Shown here piece by piece: positions 41,976 through 50,627 of a stretch of DNA of 55,202 nt. The notes under the pieces were generated by a model. The model saw nothing but the letters and a program-made list of their open reading frames with translations, was not told the origin of the DNA and searched no databases. The DNA lies in assembly GCA_017829005.1 (NCBI GenBank), contig JAGAJF010000147.1, positions 1 through 55,202 on the forward strand, read 5' to 3'. Each line of letters begins with the position of its first letter. The stretch's first letter is position 1. The translations under genes were made by a program, and so were the position numbers. The stretch comes from Oscillospiraceae bacterium. Its GTDB lineage: Bacteria; Bacillota; Clostridia; Oscillospirales; Ruminococcaceae.

Positions 41976-43133
41976 TCAGCTGTTCATTTTAGCCTTGTAT
42001 TCTTCCTTCAGCTTTTCAAGACGCTTGCTGTCCTCGATACGCTTTGTACGAGCCTCTTCCTGGAGCTTTCTCGTCTCGTCGATACCCGAAACGATGGTCT
42101 GCCAGGTCTTTTCGAGAGTCTCCACCTTGATGGAGCTGCCGTTTGCCAGCATAGTTGTTATCTTAGTCTGGTCAACGGTGTTCTGAGCGTTCTTGATAAG
42201 CAGCTCGTTGGTCTTGTCGTCAAGAGCCTTCATTGCATCAGCCTGGATACGCTGTCTCTTGAGCATTACTGCCTGAGCAAGAGCCTGCTTGAATACAGGC
42301 ATTGTGATGATAAATGCGGAATTTATCTTTCTGATAAGATTGATGTTTGAAAATTCCATAGCCTTGAGCATAGGAACTGTCTGCATAGCAACATTCTCTG
42401 CAATTTTCAGATCCATAACTCTCTGCTCCATAATGCCTCTTGTTTGCTCGAGGGTCTGGAGATCCATAGCCGCAGTGCCTGCATCGGGATTGTTCTGAAC
42501 CTTGATCTTGAAATCCTCAATATACTGGTCAAGCTCCTTGCAAGCCTGCTCGCCTGCCATAATGTACTTGAGCAGCTCCTTGTAGTATTCGATGTTAGCA
42601 TTGTACATAGTCTCAAGCTTAACATTGGACTGCTGGATCTCACTTTCGTACTGCTTGAGCTGAACATATATCTTGTCAACGTCCTCACCCATAGTGTGGT
42701 ACTTTGCAAGAATCTTGTCAAGCTGACGTCTGAGATTTGCAAAGAGTCCCTTTTTCTCCTCGGTAAGCTCCTTGGCGTCGAACTGATCCATAATGTTCTT
42801 GAGCGCATTGAGAAGCTCGCTTGAGTCATCAAGCTGAGACATATTCATAGAATTAAGCACCTGGTCGGAAGCCTTGGAAATTTCCTCGGCAACCTGATTA
42901 CCGAAGGTGATGATGGAGTTGGGGTCATTTGCATTGATAGTGCTTACAAGCTTGTCGATCTCGTCGCTTGAAACAAGCTCCTGCTTGAGCTGATTGCTTG
43001 TGTCAACGATAGAATAGGTCTGAGGCTCGGTTATCTTGAGATTGAGAGTTTTCGAGGTATCCTCGGCAACGGTTGCCTCCGCCCGGATAACATCTGACTT
43101 CTTCTCTTCTGATGGGGTGAACTGTAATGCCAT
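41976..43133 (-). CDS. telA: TelA-family (toxic anion resistance) protein
   Basis: 385 residues, nearly all alpha-helical, matching the TelA family (PF05816, B. subtilis YceH). Recognisable segments are [38 protein letters not shown], and [15 protein letters not shown] near the C-terminus. The family is linked to tellurite and other envelope or metal stress, but its biochemical activity is unknown. It starts 2 bases after the YceG gene, the same pairing as yceG-yceH in Bacillus. The TerD-domain genes that usually accompany the pair are absent here. Confidence 0.88.
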   Translation of the reverse strand: MALQFTPSEEKKSDVIRAEATVAEDTSKTLNLKITEPQTYSIVDTSNQLKQELVSSDEIDKLVSTINANDPNSIITFGNQVAEEISKASDQVLNSMNMSQLDDSSELLNALKNIMDQFDAKELTEEKKGLFANLRRQLDKILAKYHTMGEDVDKIYVQLKQYESEIQQSNVKLETMYNANIEYYKELLKYIMAGEQACKELDQYIEDFKIKVQNNPDAGTAAMDLQTLEQTRGIMEQRVMDLKIAENVAMQTVPMLKAMEFSNINLIRKINSAFIITMPVFKQALAQAVMLKRQRIQADAMKALDDKTNELLIKNAQNTVDQTKITTMLANGSSIKVETLEKTWQTIVSGIDETRKLQEEARTKRIEDSKRLEKLKEEYKAKMNS

Positions 43134-43135
43134 AA

Positions 43136-44716
43136 TTATCTCCCTTTCCTGAATAATTTTTTGAAAAGTCCGTTTTTCTGCTTCTGATATTTCGCCTCAT
43201 CGGGGGTCTTGAACCGAGGAACCGAAACGTTATATTTAAACTCATTCAGAGTATGAGTCTCGAAAGCGTCGTCCGAAACGTAAGCCTCAATGTCACGATA
43301 TCCCGAAGGAGACAGGATAAGAACATCAAATCCCAAGTAGGACAGCAGCAAAAGCTGAACACATTCAAGCTTTGAAAAAGGCTCCTCAATAGCATCAACT
43401 ACCACAAACTTGGGGATATCCTTTGTGAAATCGTATTTCTGCAAGCTTCTGAGAACGCTTCTGTCAAGATTTAATGCAGCGTGGATAATGTAGCAAACGC
43501 TTTCTGTGGGGTCGTCAAGCTCAAGCATTCCGTCCTCCGCACAAGCCTGCATTTTCTCAAAAATAAGCTCCTGCAGTGACTCGGAAAGAAAGCCGTATTT
43601 ATTGAGCGGCGATTTCATAAGGCTTGCCGTATCTATCTTAGTTCCCGAAACAAATCGGGAATAAGAAGCCAGCATATTCGCCGCAGGACGCTTATACGAT
43701 GGCGACTTGATAATATAGGTAGTGAAGGGAGTTATCATATCCTCCACCTGACGCCAGTAGGCTTTAAGGTCGCCGTCATCAACGCCGTTTATCTTTGCAA
43801 AAATTGTGGGGACAACAACTCTGTCGCCTCTTACCGCAAAGCCCGAGCGGAATTTTGCAGGCTGATCCCATAGGATAAATATCTCGTCAAGAGTGGTTTT
43901 CAGTACCGCCGAGTCCATCTTCTCAAACTGCCTGTCGCGGAAAATGGTATCGCCGCCGTAAAGCGCAGTATCAAGCTCTCTTTCCGCACTGTAAGCCACA
44001 GTTGCTATTTTAGCCTTAACAAGCTTTGTGGGGAAAGGGGTCACAGCCCTTGAAGCGGGGAGCTGGAGCTTTTGTATCTTATCCGCAAAGGGACACCGCT
44101 CAAATCCCGTGAGACAGCTCTTATCGGGTGAAACACATATAACGTCAAAGCCGCATCTCTGAGCAAAGCAGAGGAAAAATATATCCTCGGGAACGGGGTT
44201 GCCGTAATACATAATCAGAGGAATTTCGTCGCTCTCGCTGACGCAAATGCCGTTTGCAATAAGGTTCAGCTTGTAAACAAGAGCCATACCTGCCTCAAAC
44301 ATATCCATTCTGCTCATTGACAGCATATCGCCAAGAGCCTTCTGAGCAATAAGAGTTCGTGCCGGGTCATTTTTTATCTCTATCATCGAGCAAAGCCCCG
44401 AAATAACGCTGCCCGTTGCACTTCTGTCAATGCCCGAAAAGGCGAGCCGTACCTTTTCATCGGGTGAGCCGATGGGGGAGTCGATAAACGCAAAGGGCTT
44501 GGTGTTTTTTTTGATATCGTCCTTCAGCCCGAAAAGAAAATTGCTGTAGGTGTCCGCATTTTCGTCACAGCCAAAAATAAGGGCGAAATAAACGGGTATC
44601 ATCTGATCCTTTGTAAAATGTCCGCCTCGGGAAAAGAGCCTTGCGGAGTGATATTCCAGCAGATCCTCTGTGAGACGGTCCATTTCGGCGGAGACGATTT
44701 CCACCAGCGTATTCAT
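43136..44716 (-). CDS. yceG: YceG-family protein (putative biosynthetic-module component)
   Basis: 526 residues, similar in length and order to the YceG_bac family (PF14266), proposed in comparative genomics to belong to a nucleotide or phosphonucleotide 'biosynthetic module' tied to Ter stress systems. Seen here: LIMYYGNPVPEDIFFL near 165, GFDVICVSPDKS near 190, and FDVLILSPSGYRDIE near 475, two similar Rossmann-like strands. The family call leans on these and on the tight partnership with telA (2-base gap). GGAGG lies 7 bases before the ATG. Confidence 0.78.
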   Translation of the reverse strand: MNTLVEIVSAEMDRLTEDLLEYHSARLFSRGGHFTKDQMIPVYFALIFGCDENADTYSNFLFGLKDDIKKNTKPFAFIDSPIGSPDEKVRLAFSGIDRSATGSVISGLCSMIEIKNDPARTLIAQKALGDMLSMSRMDMFEAGMALVYKLNLIANGICVSESDEIPLIMYYGNPVPEDIFFLCFAQRCGFDVICVSPDKSCLTGFERCPFADKIQKLQLPASRAVTPFPTKLVKAKIATVAYSAERELDTALYGGDTIFRDRQFEKMDSAVLKTTLDEIFILWDQPAKFRSGFAVRGDRVVVPTIFAKINGVDDGDLKAYWRQVEDMITPFTTYIIKSPSYKRPAANMLASYSRFVSGTKIDTASLMKSPLNKYGFLSESLQELIFEKMQACAEDGMLELDDPTESVCYIIHAALNLDRSVLRSLQKYDFTKDIPKFVVVDAIEEPFSKLECVQLLLLSYLGFDVLILSPSGYRDIEAYVSDDAFETHTLNEFKYNVSVPRFKTPDEAKYQKQKNGLFKKLFRKGR

Positions 44717-44765
44717 AAATCATCGCCTCCGTTCCTGAAAAATTTTAGCTTAGTCGTACATATAA

Positions 44766-44795
44766 ATTATACAATATTTTGCCTTGTCCTGTCAA
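44766..44795 (-). promoter_or_regulatory. Promoter of yceG-telA (and probably leuCD-lipoprotein-leuB)
   Basis: On the minus strand perfect TTGACA, 18 bases, perfect TATAAT. The leader is about 45 bases. Confidence 0.82.
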
Positions 44796-44808
44796 GTAAA
44801 ATTGCCAA

Positions 44809-44861
44809 ATTTTAATTAAAATCTCATCTTTAATTTGTTAGCAAATACATACGTATGCATA
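44809..44861. repeat. Palindromes upstream of the yceG promoter
   Basis: A 14-bp perfect palindrome ATTTTAATTAAAAT (44809-44822) lies 13 bases upstream of the -35. A second cluster, CATACGTATG (44848-44857), overlaps TATGCATA (44854-44861). Either could be an operator; the AT-rich one could also act as an UP element. Confidence 0.4.
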
Positions 44862-44870
44862 TAAGCTTGT

Positions 44871-44909
44871 TTTTAAAAATCGGGACTGTTTATTAGTAAC
44901 AGCCCCGAT
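44871..44909 (-). terminator. Terminator of leuA
   Basis: On the minus strand a 12-bp stem ATCGGGGCTGTT/AACAGTCCCGAT (one G-U) and 7-base loop, followed by five T. Ends leuA transcription before the yceG promoter. Confidence 0.85.
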
Positions 44910-44921
44910 AGTCTTTGATAC

Positions 44922-46580
44922 TTACTTCACCAGACCGCTGTTGTTGATAGCCGAAACCAGAGCGCAGACGGAAGCGTCAATGATATCGGTCTTGATCCCT
45001 GCGCCCCAGAAAACGCCGTTTTCGGTCTCAATGCCCACATAAGCCACAGCCTGTGACTGAGAAGTGGTCTCGAGAGCGTGCTCCTGATAGGTGATGAGCG
45101 AGTAGCTGATGCCGAGACTGTCCTTCACGGCGTTGGAAACAGCGTCAAGTCTGCCGTTGCCAACAGCCTCACGGGTGATTATCTTGCCGCTTCTGTTAAC
45201 GGTAACACTGGCGGTAATGCCGTCCTTCTGAGCGAAATGCGCCTCGTCGATCTTGAAATCAGTCTCGATGTTAACGTATCTGTCCATAAATATCTGCTTG
45301 ATCTCGGAGGGCATGAGCTCCTTGTGGCTGTGGTCGGAAACGCTCTTTACAGCGTAGCCGAAGTTCTCCCTCATTTTGGGTGGCATATCAATGCCAAACA
45401 TCTGCTCCATTATGTAGCCGATGCCGCCCTTGCCCGACTGAGAATTGATACGGATAACATCAGCCTCATATTCTCTGCCAACGTCCTTGGGGTCGATGGG
45501 CAGATAGGGAACGTTCCAATGGTCGGGATCCTTTTCCTCACGCCATTTCATACCCTTTGCAATAGCGTCCTGATGTGAACCGGAGAACGCTGCAAATACC
45601 AGCCTGCCTGCATAAGGGCTTCTCTCGTTCACCTTCATACGGGTAACTCTCTCGTATATTTCCACCAGAGACTGCATATCGGAAAAATCCAGCTCGGGGT
45701 CAACGCCCTGGGAATACATATTCATAGCTAACGTCACAATGTCCACATTGCCCGTTCTTTCGCCGTTTCCGAAGCAGGTGCCTTCAACTCTGTCGCCGCC
45801 TGCCAGCAGACCCATTTCGGCGTCTGCAACGGCACAGCCACGGTCATTGTGGGGGTGGAGGGAGATGATTACATTTTCTCTGTCGTGGAGATTATCGCTC
45901 ATATACTCGATCTGTGAAGCGTAAACGTGGGGCATAGACAGCTCAACGGTAACGGGGAGGTTGATTATGACCTTGTTGTCGGGAGTGGGCTTCCACACGT
46001 CGATAACAGCGTTACAAATCTCGAGAGCGAACTCAGGCTCGGTGCCTGTGAAGCTTTCGGGGGAATACTCGAAAATGAAATTGCCGGGGGTCTTTTCACG
46101 GTACTCCGCACAGAGCTTTGCGCCCTCAACAGCTAATTTAACGATATCTTCCTTGGACTTCTTGAAAACCTGCTCTCTCTGAGCAACAGAGGTGGAGTTA
46201 TAGAGATGAACAACAGCATTCTTGCAGCCTGCCAGAGCCTCGAAGGTCTTTGAGATAATATGCTCTCTTGCCTGAGTCAGCACCTGTATGCGCACATCAT
46301 CGGGTATCATATTTCTCTCAATTAAAGCACGGCAGAACTCATACTCGGTCTCGGAAGCGGCAGGGAAGCCTATCTCAATTTCCTTGAAGCCGATATTTAC
46401 CAGCTTCTCGAAGAACTCCAGCTTTTCCTCTAAGCTCATAGGGATAATGAGAGCCTGATTGCCGTCTCTCAGGTCAACCGAGCACCACATAGGAGCGTGG
46501 TCGATATATTCCTTTTCTGTCCATTTCATTGACTTGACGGGGGGCATAAAATAGCCTCTTGTGTATTTTGACGCATTCAT
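44922..46580 (-). CDS. leuA: 2-isopropylmalate synthase (LeuA type 2)
   Basis: First committed enzyme of leucine synthesis, 552 residues from the ATG at 46580 (AGGAGG 9 bases upstream). The longer form resembles yeast-type LeuA: it opens with PPVKSMKWTEKEYIDHAP, then the catalytic CSVDLRDGNQAL with the metal Asp, and HPHNDRGCAVADAE with the metal histidines. The C-terminal about 130 residues form the LeuA dimer (leucine-feedback) domain. Controlled by a T-box leader, and terminated on its own, separate from leuC, leuD and leuB. Confidence 0.97.
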   Translation of the reverse strand: MNASKYTRGYFMPPVKSMKWTEKEYIDHAPMWCSVDLRDGNQALIIPMSLEEKLEFFEKLVNIGFKEIEIGFPAASETEYEFCRALIERNMIPDDVRIQVLTQAREHIISKTFEALAGCKNAVVHLYNSTSVAQREQVFKKSKEDIVKLAVEGAKLCAEYREKTPGNFIFEYSPESFTGTEPEFALEICNAVIDVWKPTPDNKVIINLPVTVELSMPHVYASQIEYMSDNLHDRENVIISLHPHNDRGCAVADAEMGLLAGGDRVEGTCFGNGERTGNVDIVTLAMNMYSQGVDPELDFSDMQSLVEIYERVTRMKVNERSPYAGRLVFAAFSGSHQDAIAKGMKWREEKDPDHWNVPYLPIDPKDVGREYEADVIRINSQSGKGGIGYIMEQMFGIDMPPKMRENFGYAVKSVSDHSHKELMPSEIKQIFMDRYVNIETDFKIDEAHFAQKDGITASVTVNRSGKIITREAVGNGRLDAVSNAVKDSLGISYSLITYQEHALETTSQSQAVAYVGIETENGVFWGAGIKTDIIDASVCALVSAINNSGLVK

Positions 46581-46698
46581 AGTAAATTTCCTCCTGTTGA
46601 TTACTTGGCAGCCCGAAGAGAGCAAGCCGTAAATTTGATATTAGTGATAAAAAGTCCCGATAGGTCACTTAGCATTCCGACCGCCCCCTTTAAAAATA

Positions 46699-46984
46699 AA
46701 AAAGCCCGTCTTTTAAAGCCCATAAAAGCTTTAAGAGACGAGTACAAATACCCGTGTTACCACTCTTCTTCGCATAAGGATCACTCTTTATGCCTCAGCC
46801 GCATCGATCAATGCGCTTCCCTGTAACGGGAGAAACCCGTTCAAACCTACTTGCAAAAAAGCTTTCAGAAGAATGCTCAAGGACGAGTTATAACCGCAGA
46901 TCAATGCCGCTTTGCACCGAACAGCGACTCTCTGCAAATGACGAAGCGGTCTTTCTTCCTGTCACAGCATTTAGAATTATTTAC
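46699..46984 (-). promoter_or_regulatory. T-box riboswitch controlling leuA, probably tRNA-Leu responsive
   Basis: On the minus strand the leader holds the expected order: Stem I with the AGAAAG and GGTGCAAAG elements, a candidate specifier CTC (Leu) in TATAACTCGTCC, the Stem I closing TTGAGC, and the T-box core AGTGGTAACACGGGT (near 46747-46770). A terminator follows at 46698-46740: CGTCTCTTAAAGC/GCTTTAAAAGACG with one mismatch and a T-tract (CTTTTTT). Uncharged tRNA-Leu would stabilise the antiterminator and turn leuA on. The specifier call is by eye; the T-box itself is clear. Confidence 0.9.
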
Positions 46985-46990
46985 AATAAC

Positions 46991-47019
46991 AGTATAGCAC
47001 ACCCATATCCATTTGTCAA
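46991..47019 (-). promoter_or_regulatory. Promoter of the leuA T-box leader
   Basis: On the minus strand perfect TTGACA, 17 bases, TATACT, with TG one base before the -10. Confidence 0.85.
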
Positions 47020-47038
47020 GGGGTTTTGAAATATTTCT

Positions 47039-47079
47039 CAAAAAATAAATCCGCCCCGAAGCATACGCTCCGAAGCGGA
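47039..47079 (-). terminator. Terminator of ackA
   Basis: On the minus strand a 13-bp stem (TCCGCTTCGGAGC/GCTTCGGGGCGGA with three G-U pairs), GTAT loop, tail TTTATTTTTT. Confidence 0.85.
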
Positions 47080-47095
47080 CAAATTCACAATAAGA

Positions 47096-48292
47096 TCACT
47101 TGCTGATAAGCTCAAGGGTATCACGTGCGATAAGAAGCTCCTCGTTGGTGGGAACTACCCAGACCTGAACCTTGCTGTCATCGGCAGAAATGCGCTTCAG
47201 CTCACCTCTTGTGGCATTGTTCACCTCGTCGTTTATCTTAATGCCCAGGTAATCCATATCCTTGCAGACGCCTGAACGTATAGCAGCGTCGTTCTCGCCG
47301 ATACCGCCTGTGAAGAGGATAGCATCAACGCCGTTCATAACAGCCGCATATGCGCCTACAAACTTCTTGGTCTGATACTTGAGCATTTCATTAGCAAGAA
47401 TTGCTCTCTTGTTTCCGTCCTTTGCAGCGGCGGTAACGTCTCTGTTGTCGGAGGAAACGCCCGAAACGCCTGCAAGACCCGACTTCTTGTTCATATAATC
47501 GGACATCTGAGCGGGAGTGAAGCCCTTCTTGTCCATAAGGAAGGTAACAGCGGAGGGGTCAACAGAGCCGCAGCGTGTGCCCATAATGATACCGTCAAGG
47601 GGAGTAAAGCCCATAGATGTATCAACAGACTTACCGTATTCTACAGCAGTAATGGAGGAGCCGTTGCCCATATGGCAGGAGATTATCTTGAGGTCCTTAA
47701 CGTCCTTGCCCATAGCGTCTGCAAGAGCCTTGGAAACGAATCTGTGAGATGTGCCGTGGAAGCCGTACTTTCTTACGTGGTACTGCTCGTAATCCTCATA
47801 GGGGAATGCCATCATATAAGCCTTTTCGGGCATTGTCTGGTGGAAAGCGGTGTCGAATACAACAGCCATAGGAGCGTCGGGAAGAACCTTTCTGCAGGCT
47901 CTCAGAGCAAGTGCGTGGGGGTGGTTATGTACGGGAGCAAGCTCTGCAAGAGCGTCGATCTGATCGATAACTTCATCGGTGACGAGAGTAGTCTCCTTGA
48001 AAATTTCTGCGCCCTGCACAACTCTGTGACCTACTGCGTTTATCTCGCTCATAGAATCAATGACCTTTGCCTCGCCCGAGGTGAGTACCTCAACAAGCTT
48101 TTCAAAAGCCTCGGTGTGAGTGGGGAAATCGCAGTCGAGCTCAACCTTTCTTCCGTCAGAGGTCTTGTGGGAGATATGACCGCCGATACCTATTCTGTCG
48201 CAGTTACCCTTTGCGATAACGCTTTCGTTTTCCATATCGAGAAGCTGATACTTGAGAGAAGAGCTTCCTGCGTTGACAACTAAAATCAGCAT
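47096..48292 (-). CDS. ackA: Acetate kinase
   Basis: Converts acetyl-phosphate and ADP to acetate and ATP; energy yield in fermentation. 398 residues, normal. It opens LVVNAGSSSLKYQL and contains AVFDTAFHQTMP, YGFHGTSHRFVS, the HMGNGSSI phosphate motif and the C-terminal GGIGEND. No pta gene lies next to it in the window. It is a single-gene unit with promoter and terminator. Confidence 0.98.
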   Translation of the reverse strand: MLILVVNAGSSSLKYQLLDMENESVIAKGNCDRIGIGGHISHKTSDGRKVELDCDFPTHTEAFEKLVEVLTSGEAKVIDSMSEINAVGHRVVQGAEIFKETTLVTDEVIDQIDALAELAPVHNHPHALALRACRKVLPDAPMAVVFDTAFHQTMPEKAYMMAFPYEDYEQYHVRKYGFHGTSHRFVSKALADAMGKDVKDLKIISCHMGNGSSITAVEYGKSVDTSMGFTPLDGIIMGTRCGSVDPSAVTFLMDKKGFTPAQMSDYMNKKSGLAGVSGVSSDNRDVTAAAKDGNKRAILANEMLKYQTKKFVGAYAAVMNGVDAILFTGGIGENDAAIRSGVCKDMDYLGIKINDEVNNATRGELKRISADDSKVQVWVVPTNEELLIARDTLELISK

Positions 48293-48347
48293 TTTTAAAA
48301 CAACCTTCCTATATCAAAATATATTCATAAAATGAATGCCAAAAATT

Positions 48348-48376
48348 ATTTTACCATTGTTTGCCGAAAAAATCAA
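48348..48376 (-). promoter_or_regulatory. Promoter of ackA
   Basis: On the minus strand TTGATT, 17 bases, TAAAAT with TG one base upstream. The leader is about 50 bases, with AGGAAGG about 10 bases before the ATG. Confidence 0.7.
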
Positions 48377-48479
48377 GAGGTGAACGGGTGCGTTTGTGAC
48401 ATTTTTTTGAATTTTTTAACTTAATTCCCGAAATTTTGCCCAAAAACTAATTCTGTTAGGAAAAATTTTTCAAAAACTA

Positions 48480-48508
48480 TTGACATCAAAGAAAATGCGT
48501 GCTATACT
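48480..48508 (+). promoter_or_regulatory. Promoter of the ABC exporter leader
   Basis: Perfect TTGACA, 17 bases, TATACT with TG one base upstream. Gives a leader of about 210 bases before the first ABC gene. Confidence 0.85.
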
Positions 48509-48542
48509 TTGAGCATATTATTTCAGAAAGGAGGCGGGCAGA

Positions 48543-48629
48543 ATGTTCGTATATATCATCAGATACATCAGATCGGAAAGAAACGGCATTTTCACAGGCA
48601 CAAATATGCCGCCCGTCCTCAGCTTTTAA
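48543..48629 (+). CDS. 28-residue leader peptide upstream of the ABC exporter
   Basis: ATG 8 bases after a perfect AAAGGAGG, about 30 bases after the predicted transcription start. The product begins MFVYIIRYIRSERNG and ends PPVLSF; basic and aromatic, no signal or membrane helix and no double-glycine leader, so it is more like a regulatory leader peptide than an exported substrate. Its last codons lie in one arm of an RNA hairpin (48602-48618 with 48635-48651) and a terminator follows, as in ribosome-stalling attenuators. Amino acids Ile (4), Arg (4) and Pro-Pro near the end are candidates for stalling, but no known arrest motif is recognised. Confidence 0.7.
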   Translation: MFVYIIRYIRSERNGIFTGTNMPPVLSF

Positions 48630-48687
48630 ATTAAGGACAGAGCGGATATTTCACAGCGTCCCTGTTATGCCGACCGGTATAGCAGGG
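48602..48687 (+). promoter_or_regulatory. Attenuator leader of the ABC exporter operon
   Basis: AAATATGCCGCCCGTCC (48602-48618) can pair with GGACAGAGCGGATATTT (48635-48651), about 15 pairs with two small bulges; the loop contains the leader-peptide stop. The terminator 5' arm TTATGCC could instead pair with the GGCAT inside the leader ORF, so exclusive folds are plausible. A ribosome on the ORF end would cover the first arm and change which folds can form. Confidence 0.6.
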
Positions 48688-48696
48688 GATTTTTTT
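48660..48696 (+). terminator. Terminator between leader peptide and first ABC gene
   Basis: 12-bp stem CCCTGTTATGCC/GGTATAGCAGGG (two G-U pairs), loop GACC, then GA and seven T. Only 28 bases before the TTG start of the ABC gene, so it must be bypassed for expression. Confidence 0.88.
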
Positions 48697-48724
48697 GTGT
48701 CAATTTGCAAAAGGAGGAACAACA

Positions 48725-50611
48725 TTGAGTATTTTCACACCACCCGAAAAGAAGGAACAGACAGACGAGCTTCATAAGGATTACGGCGTTCTGAGCAACT
48801 GTCTGTATATCCTTAAAAGATTTGTCAGATACCGCAAGTCCCTTATCTTCTTTATGATAACGGGAGCCGTTGCGGCGGCTTCGATGTCCTACATCTGGAG
48901 CTTTATCGGAAAGCTTGTTATTGATATGATACAGACAAGTGCAGGCGGCGGAGATATCCTGCCCCTTTTAAAGCTTGTGACTGTGACCACCCTTATCGAG
49001 CTTTTCTTTATGTGGCTGAACACCGTTTCATCGGCTAAAACGGGTGTGGGCTTTACCTACATACGCCTGATGATAATCAAGGAGCGAATTGCCAAAACTC
49101 TCAGTATGGATTATGAAGCTCTCGAGACACCCGAAATGCTTGACAGGCTGCAGAAGGCAAAGCGTGCCACCGCAGGGGACTGGCAGGGCGTTCAGGGAAT
49201 GATGACCTATATGCAGGTAATGCTCACGCAGGTCATATCCGTTATCACTTCTATCGTCATTATGTCAAGCTTTGACCCGCTCATAATCGTTGTTATAGCC
49301 GTTTTGTCCTATGTTCAGTTTTTGTATTTTGAATACATACGCAAAAAGGACAAAAAGGAAATGTGGGACGCTATGATGCCCCATTGGCGCAAGCTTGAGT
49401 ATATGGAGACCGTCACCACCGATTTCTCCTATGCCAAGGACATAAGGCTTTTCGGAATGAAGAGCTTCCTTGCAAAAAAGCAGAAGGAGGTCTATGACGA
49501 GGAGCTGAGGCACTGGGTAAAGTCCCGTCAGTACTGGATATATAACTCAATATTTGCCCACGGCATTTCCCTTGTAAGACAGCTTATCATAACAGGCTGG
49601 CTCGTTTACGGCGTTATCTTCAAAGACCTTACCATCGGTAATTTCTCCCTTTATCTCGCAAGCTCGGGAGCCTTCTCTATGGCGATAAACGAGATACTTA
49701 TGGGTCTGTCCGCTCTCAGGGAAAGAAGCGCACACACTGACGATTACCGAAGCTTTATGGATATCCCCACAGACAGCGAAAAGGACACCATTCCCGTTCC
49801 CAAAGCGGACAAATACGTTTTCACCTTTGAGAACGTTTCCTTTAAGTACAAGGGGCAGGATAAATACGCCCTTAAAAATGTAAACATCACCATCGGCGCA
49901 GGGGAAAAGCTTGCGGTGGTGGGACTTAACGGCGCAGGAAAAAGCACGTTTATTAAGCTGCTGCTCCGTCTCTACGATGTCACCGAGGGACGCATACTTA
50001 TGAACGGCGTTGATATTCGGAAATTCAGCCGAGAGGAATATTACAATATTTTCTCTCCCGCATTTCAGGATGTGACGGTCTTTGCCTGCCCTATGGCGGA
50101 AAACGTTTCTATGAAAGCTCCGGGTGAGACCGACAAGGCGAAGGCAGAAGAGGATATCCGTGCGGCAGGGCTTGGAGAAAAGCTGGACAGCCTTGAAAAG
50201 GGCATTGACACCGAGCTTTTAAAGGTGCTTTACGACGACGGAGTTGACCTGTCGGGCGGAGAAAAACAGAAGCTTGCTCTGGCGAGGGCATTATACAAGG
50301 GCAGTGAGGTGATCGTCCTTGACGAGCCTACCGCCGCTCTTGACGCACTTGCGGAATACAGGCTTTACAAGAGCTTTAACGGACTTGTGGGAAAACGCAC
50401 CGCCGTTTACATTTCCCACCGCCTGTCCTCCACACGTTTCTGTGACAGGGTGGCAATGTTCAAGGACGGCGAGCTGACCGAGACGGGAACTCACGAGGAA
50501 CTTATGGAGAAAAACGGCGATTATGCAGAAATGTTCCGTGTGCAGGCACAGTATTACGTGGAGGACAAGGACATTTTTGAAACCGCTCCCGAAGCTGTTC
50601 CAACGACCTGA
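48725..50611 (+). CDS. ABC exporter half-transporter (membrane + ATPase), first of a pair
   Basis: 628 residues from a TTG at 48725, 7 bases after AAAGGAGG; no ATG is better placed. Six membrane helices over about residues 30-320, then an ATPase: Walker A GLNGAGKST (400-408), signature LSGGEKQKLALARAL, Walker B VIVLDEPTAALD, and the His switch YISHRLS. The glutamate after Walker B is present, so this site looks active. No peptidase domain. The partner gene follows after 16 bases, and the pair most likely forms a heterodimer. Substrate unknown; the attenuated leader suggests a drug or peptide antibiotic. Confidence 0.9.
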   Translation: MSIFTPPEKKEQTDELHKDYGVLSNCLYILKRFVRYRKSLIFFMITGAVAAASMSYIWSFIGKLVIDMIQTSAGGGDILPLLKLVTVTTLIELFFMWLNTVSSAKTGVGFTYIRLMIIKERIAKTLSMDYEALETPEMLDRLQKAKRATAGDWQGVQGMMTYMQVMLTQVISVITSIVIMSSFDPLIIVVIAVLSYVQFLYFEYIRKKDKKEMWDAMMPHWRKLEYMETVTTDFSYAKDIRLFGMKSFLAKKQKEVYDEELRHWVKSRQYWIYNSIFAHGISLVRQLIITGWLVYGVIFKDLTIGNFSLYLASSGAFSMAINEILMGLSALRERSAHTDDYRSFMDIPTDSEKDTIPVPKADKYVFTFENVSFKYKGQDKYALKNVNITIGAGEKLAVVGLNGAGKSTFIKLLLRLYDVTEGRILMNGVDIRKFSREEYYNIFSPAFQDVTVFACPMAENVSMKAPGETDKAKAEEDIRAAGLGEKLDSLEKGIDTELLKVLYDDGVDLSGGEKQKLALARALYKGSEVIVLDEPTAALDALAEYRLYKSFNGLVGKRTAVYISHRLSSTRFCDRVAMFKDGELTETGTHEELMEKNGDYAEMFRVQAQYYVEDKDIFETAPEAVPTT

Positions 50612-50627
50612 TAAGGAGGGACAAACA

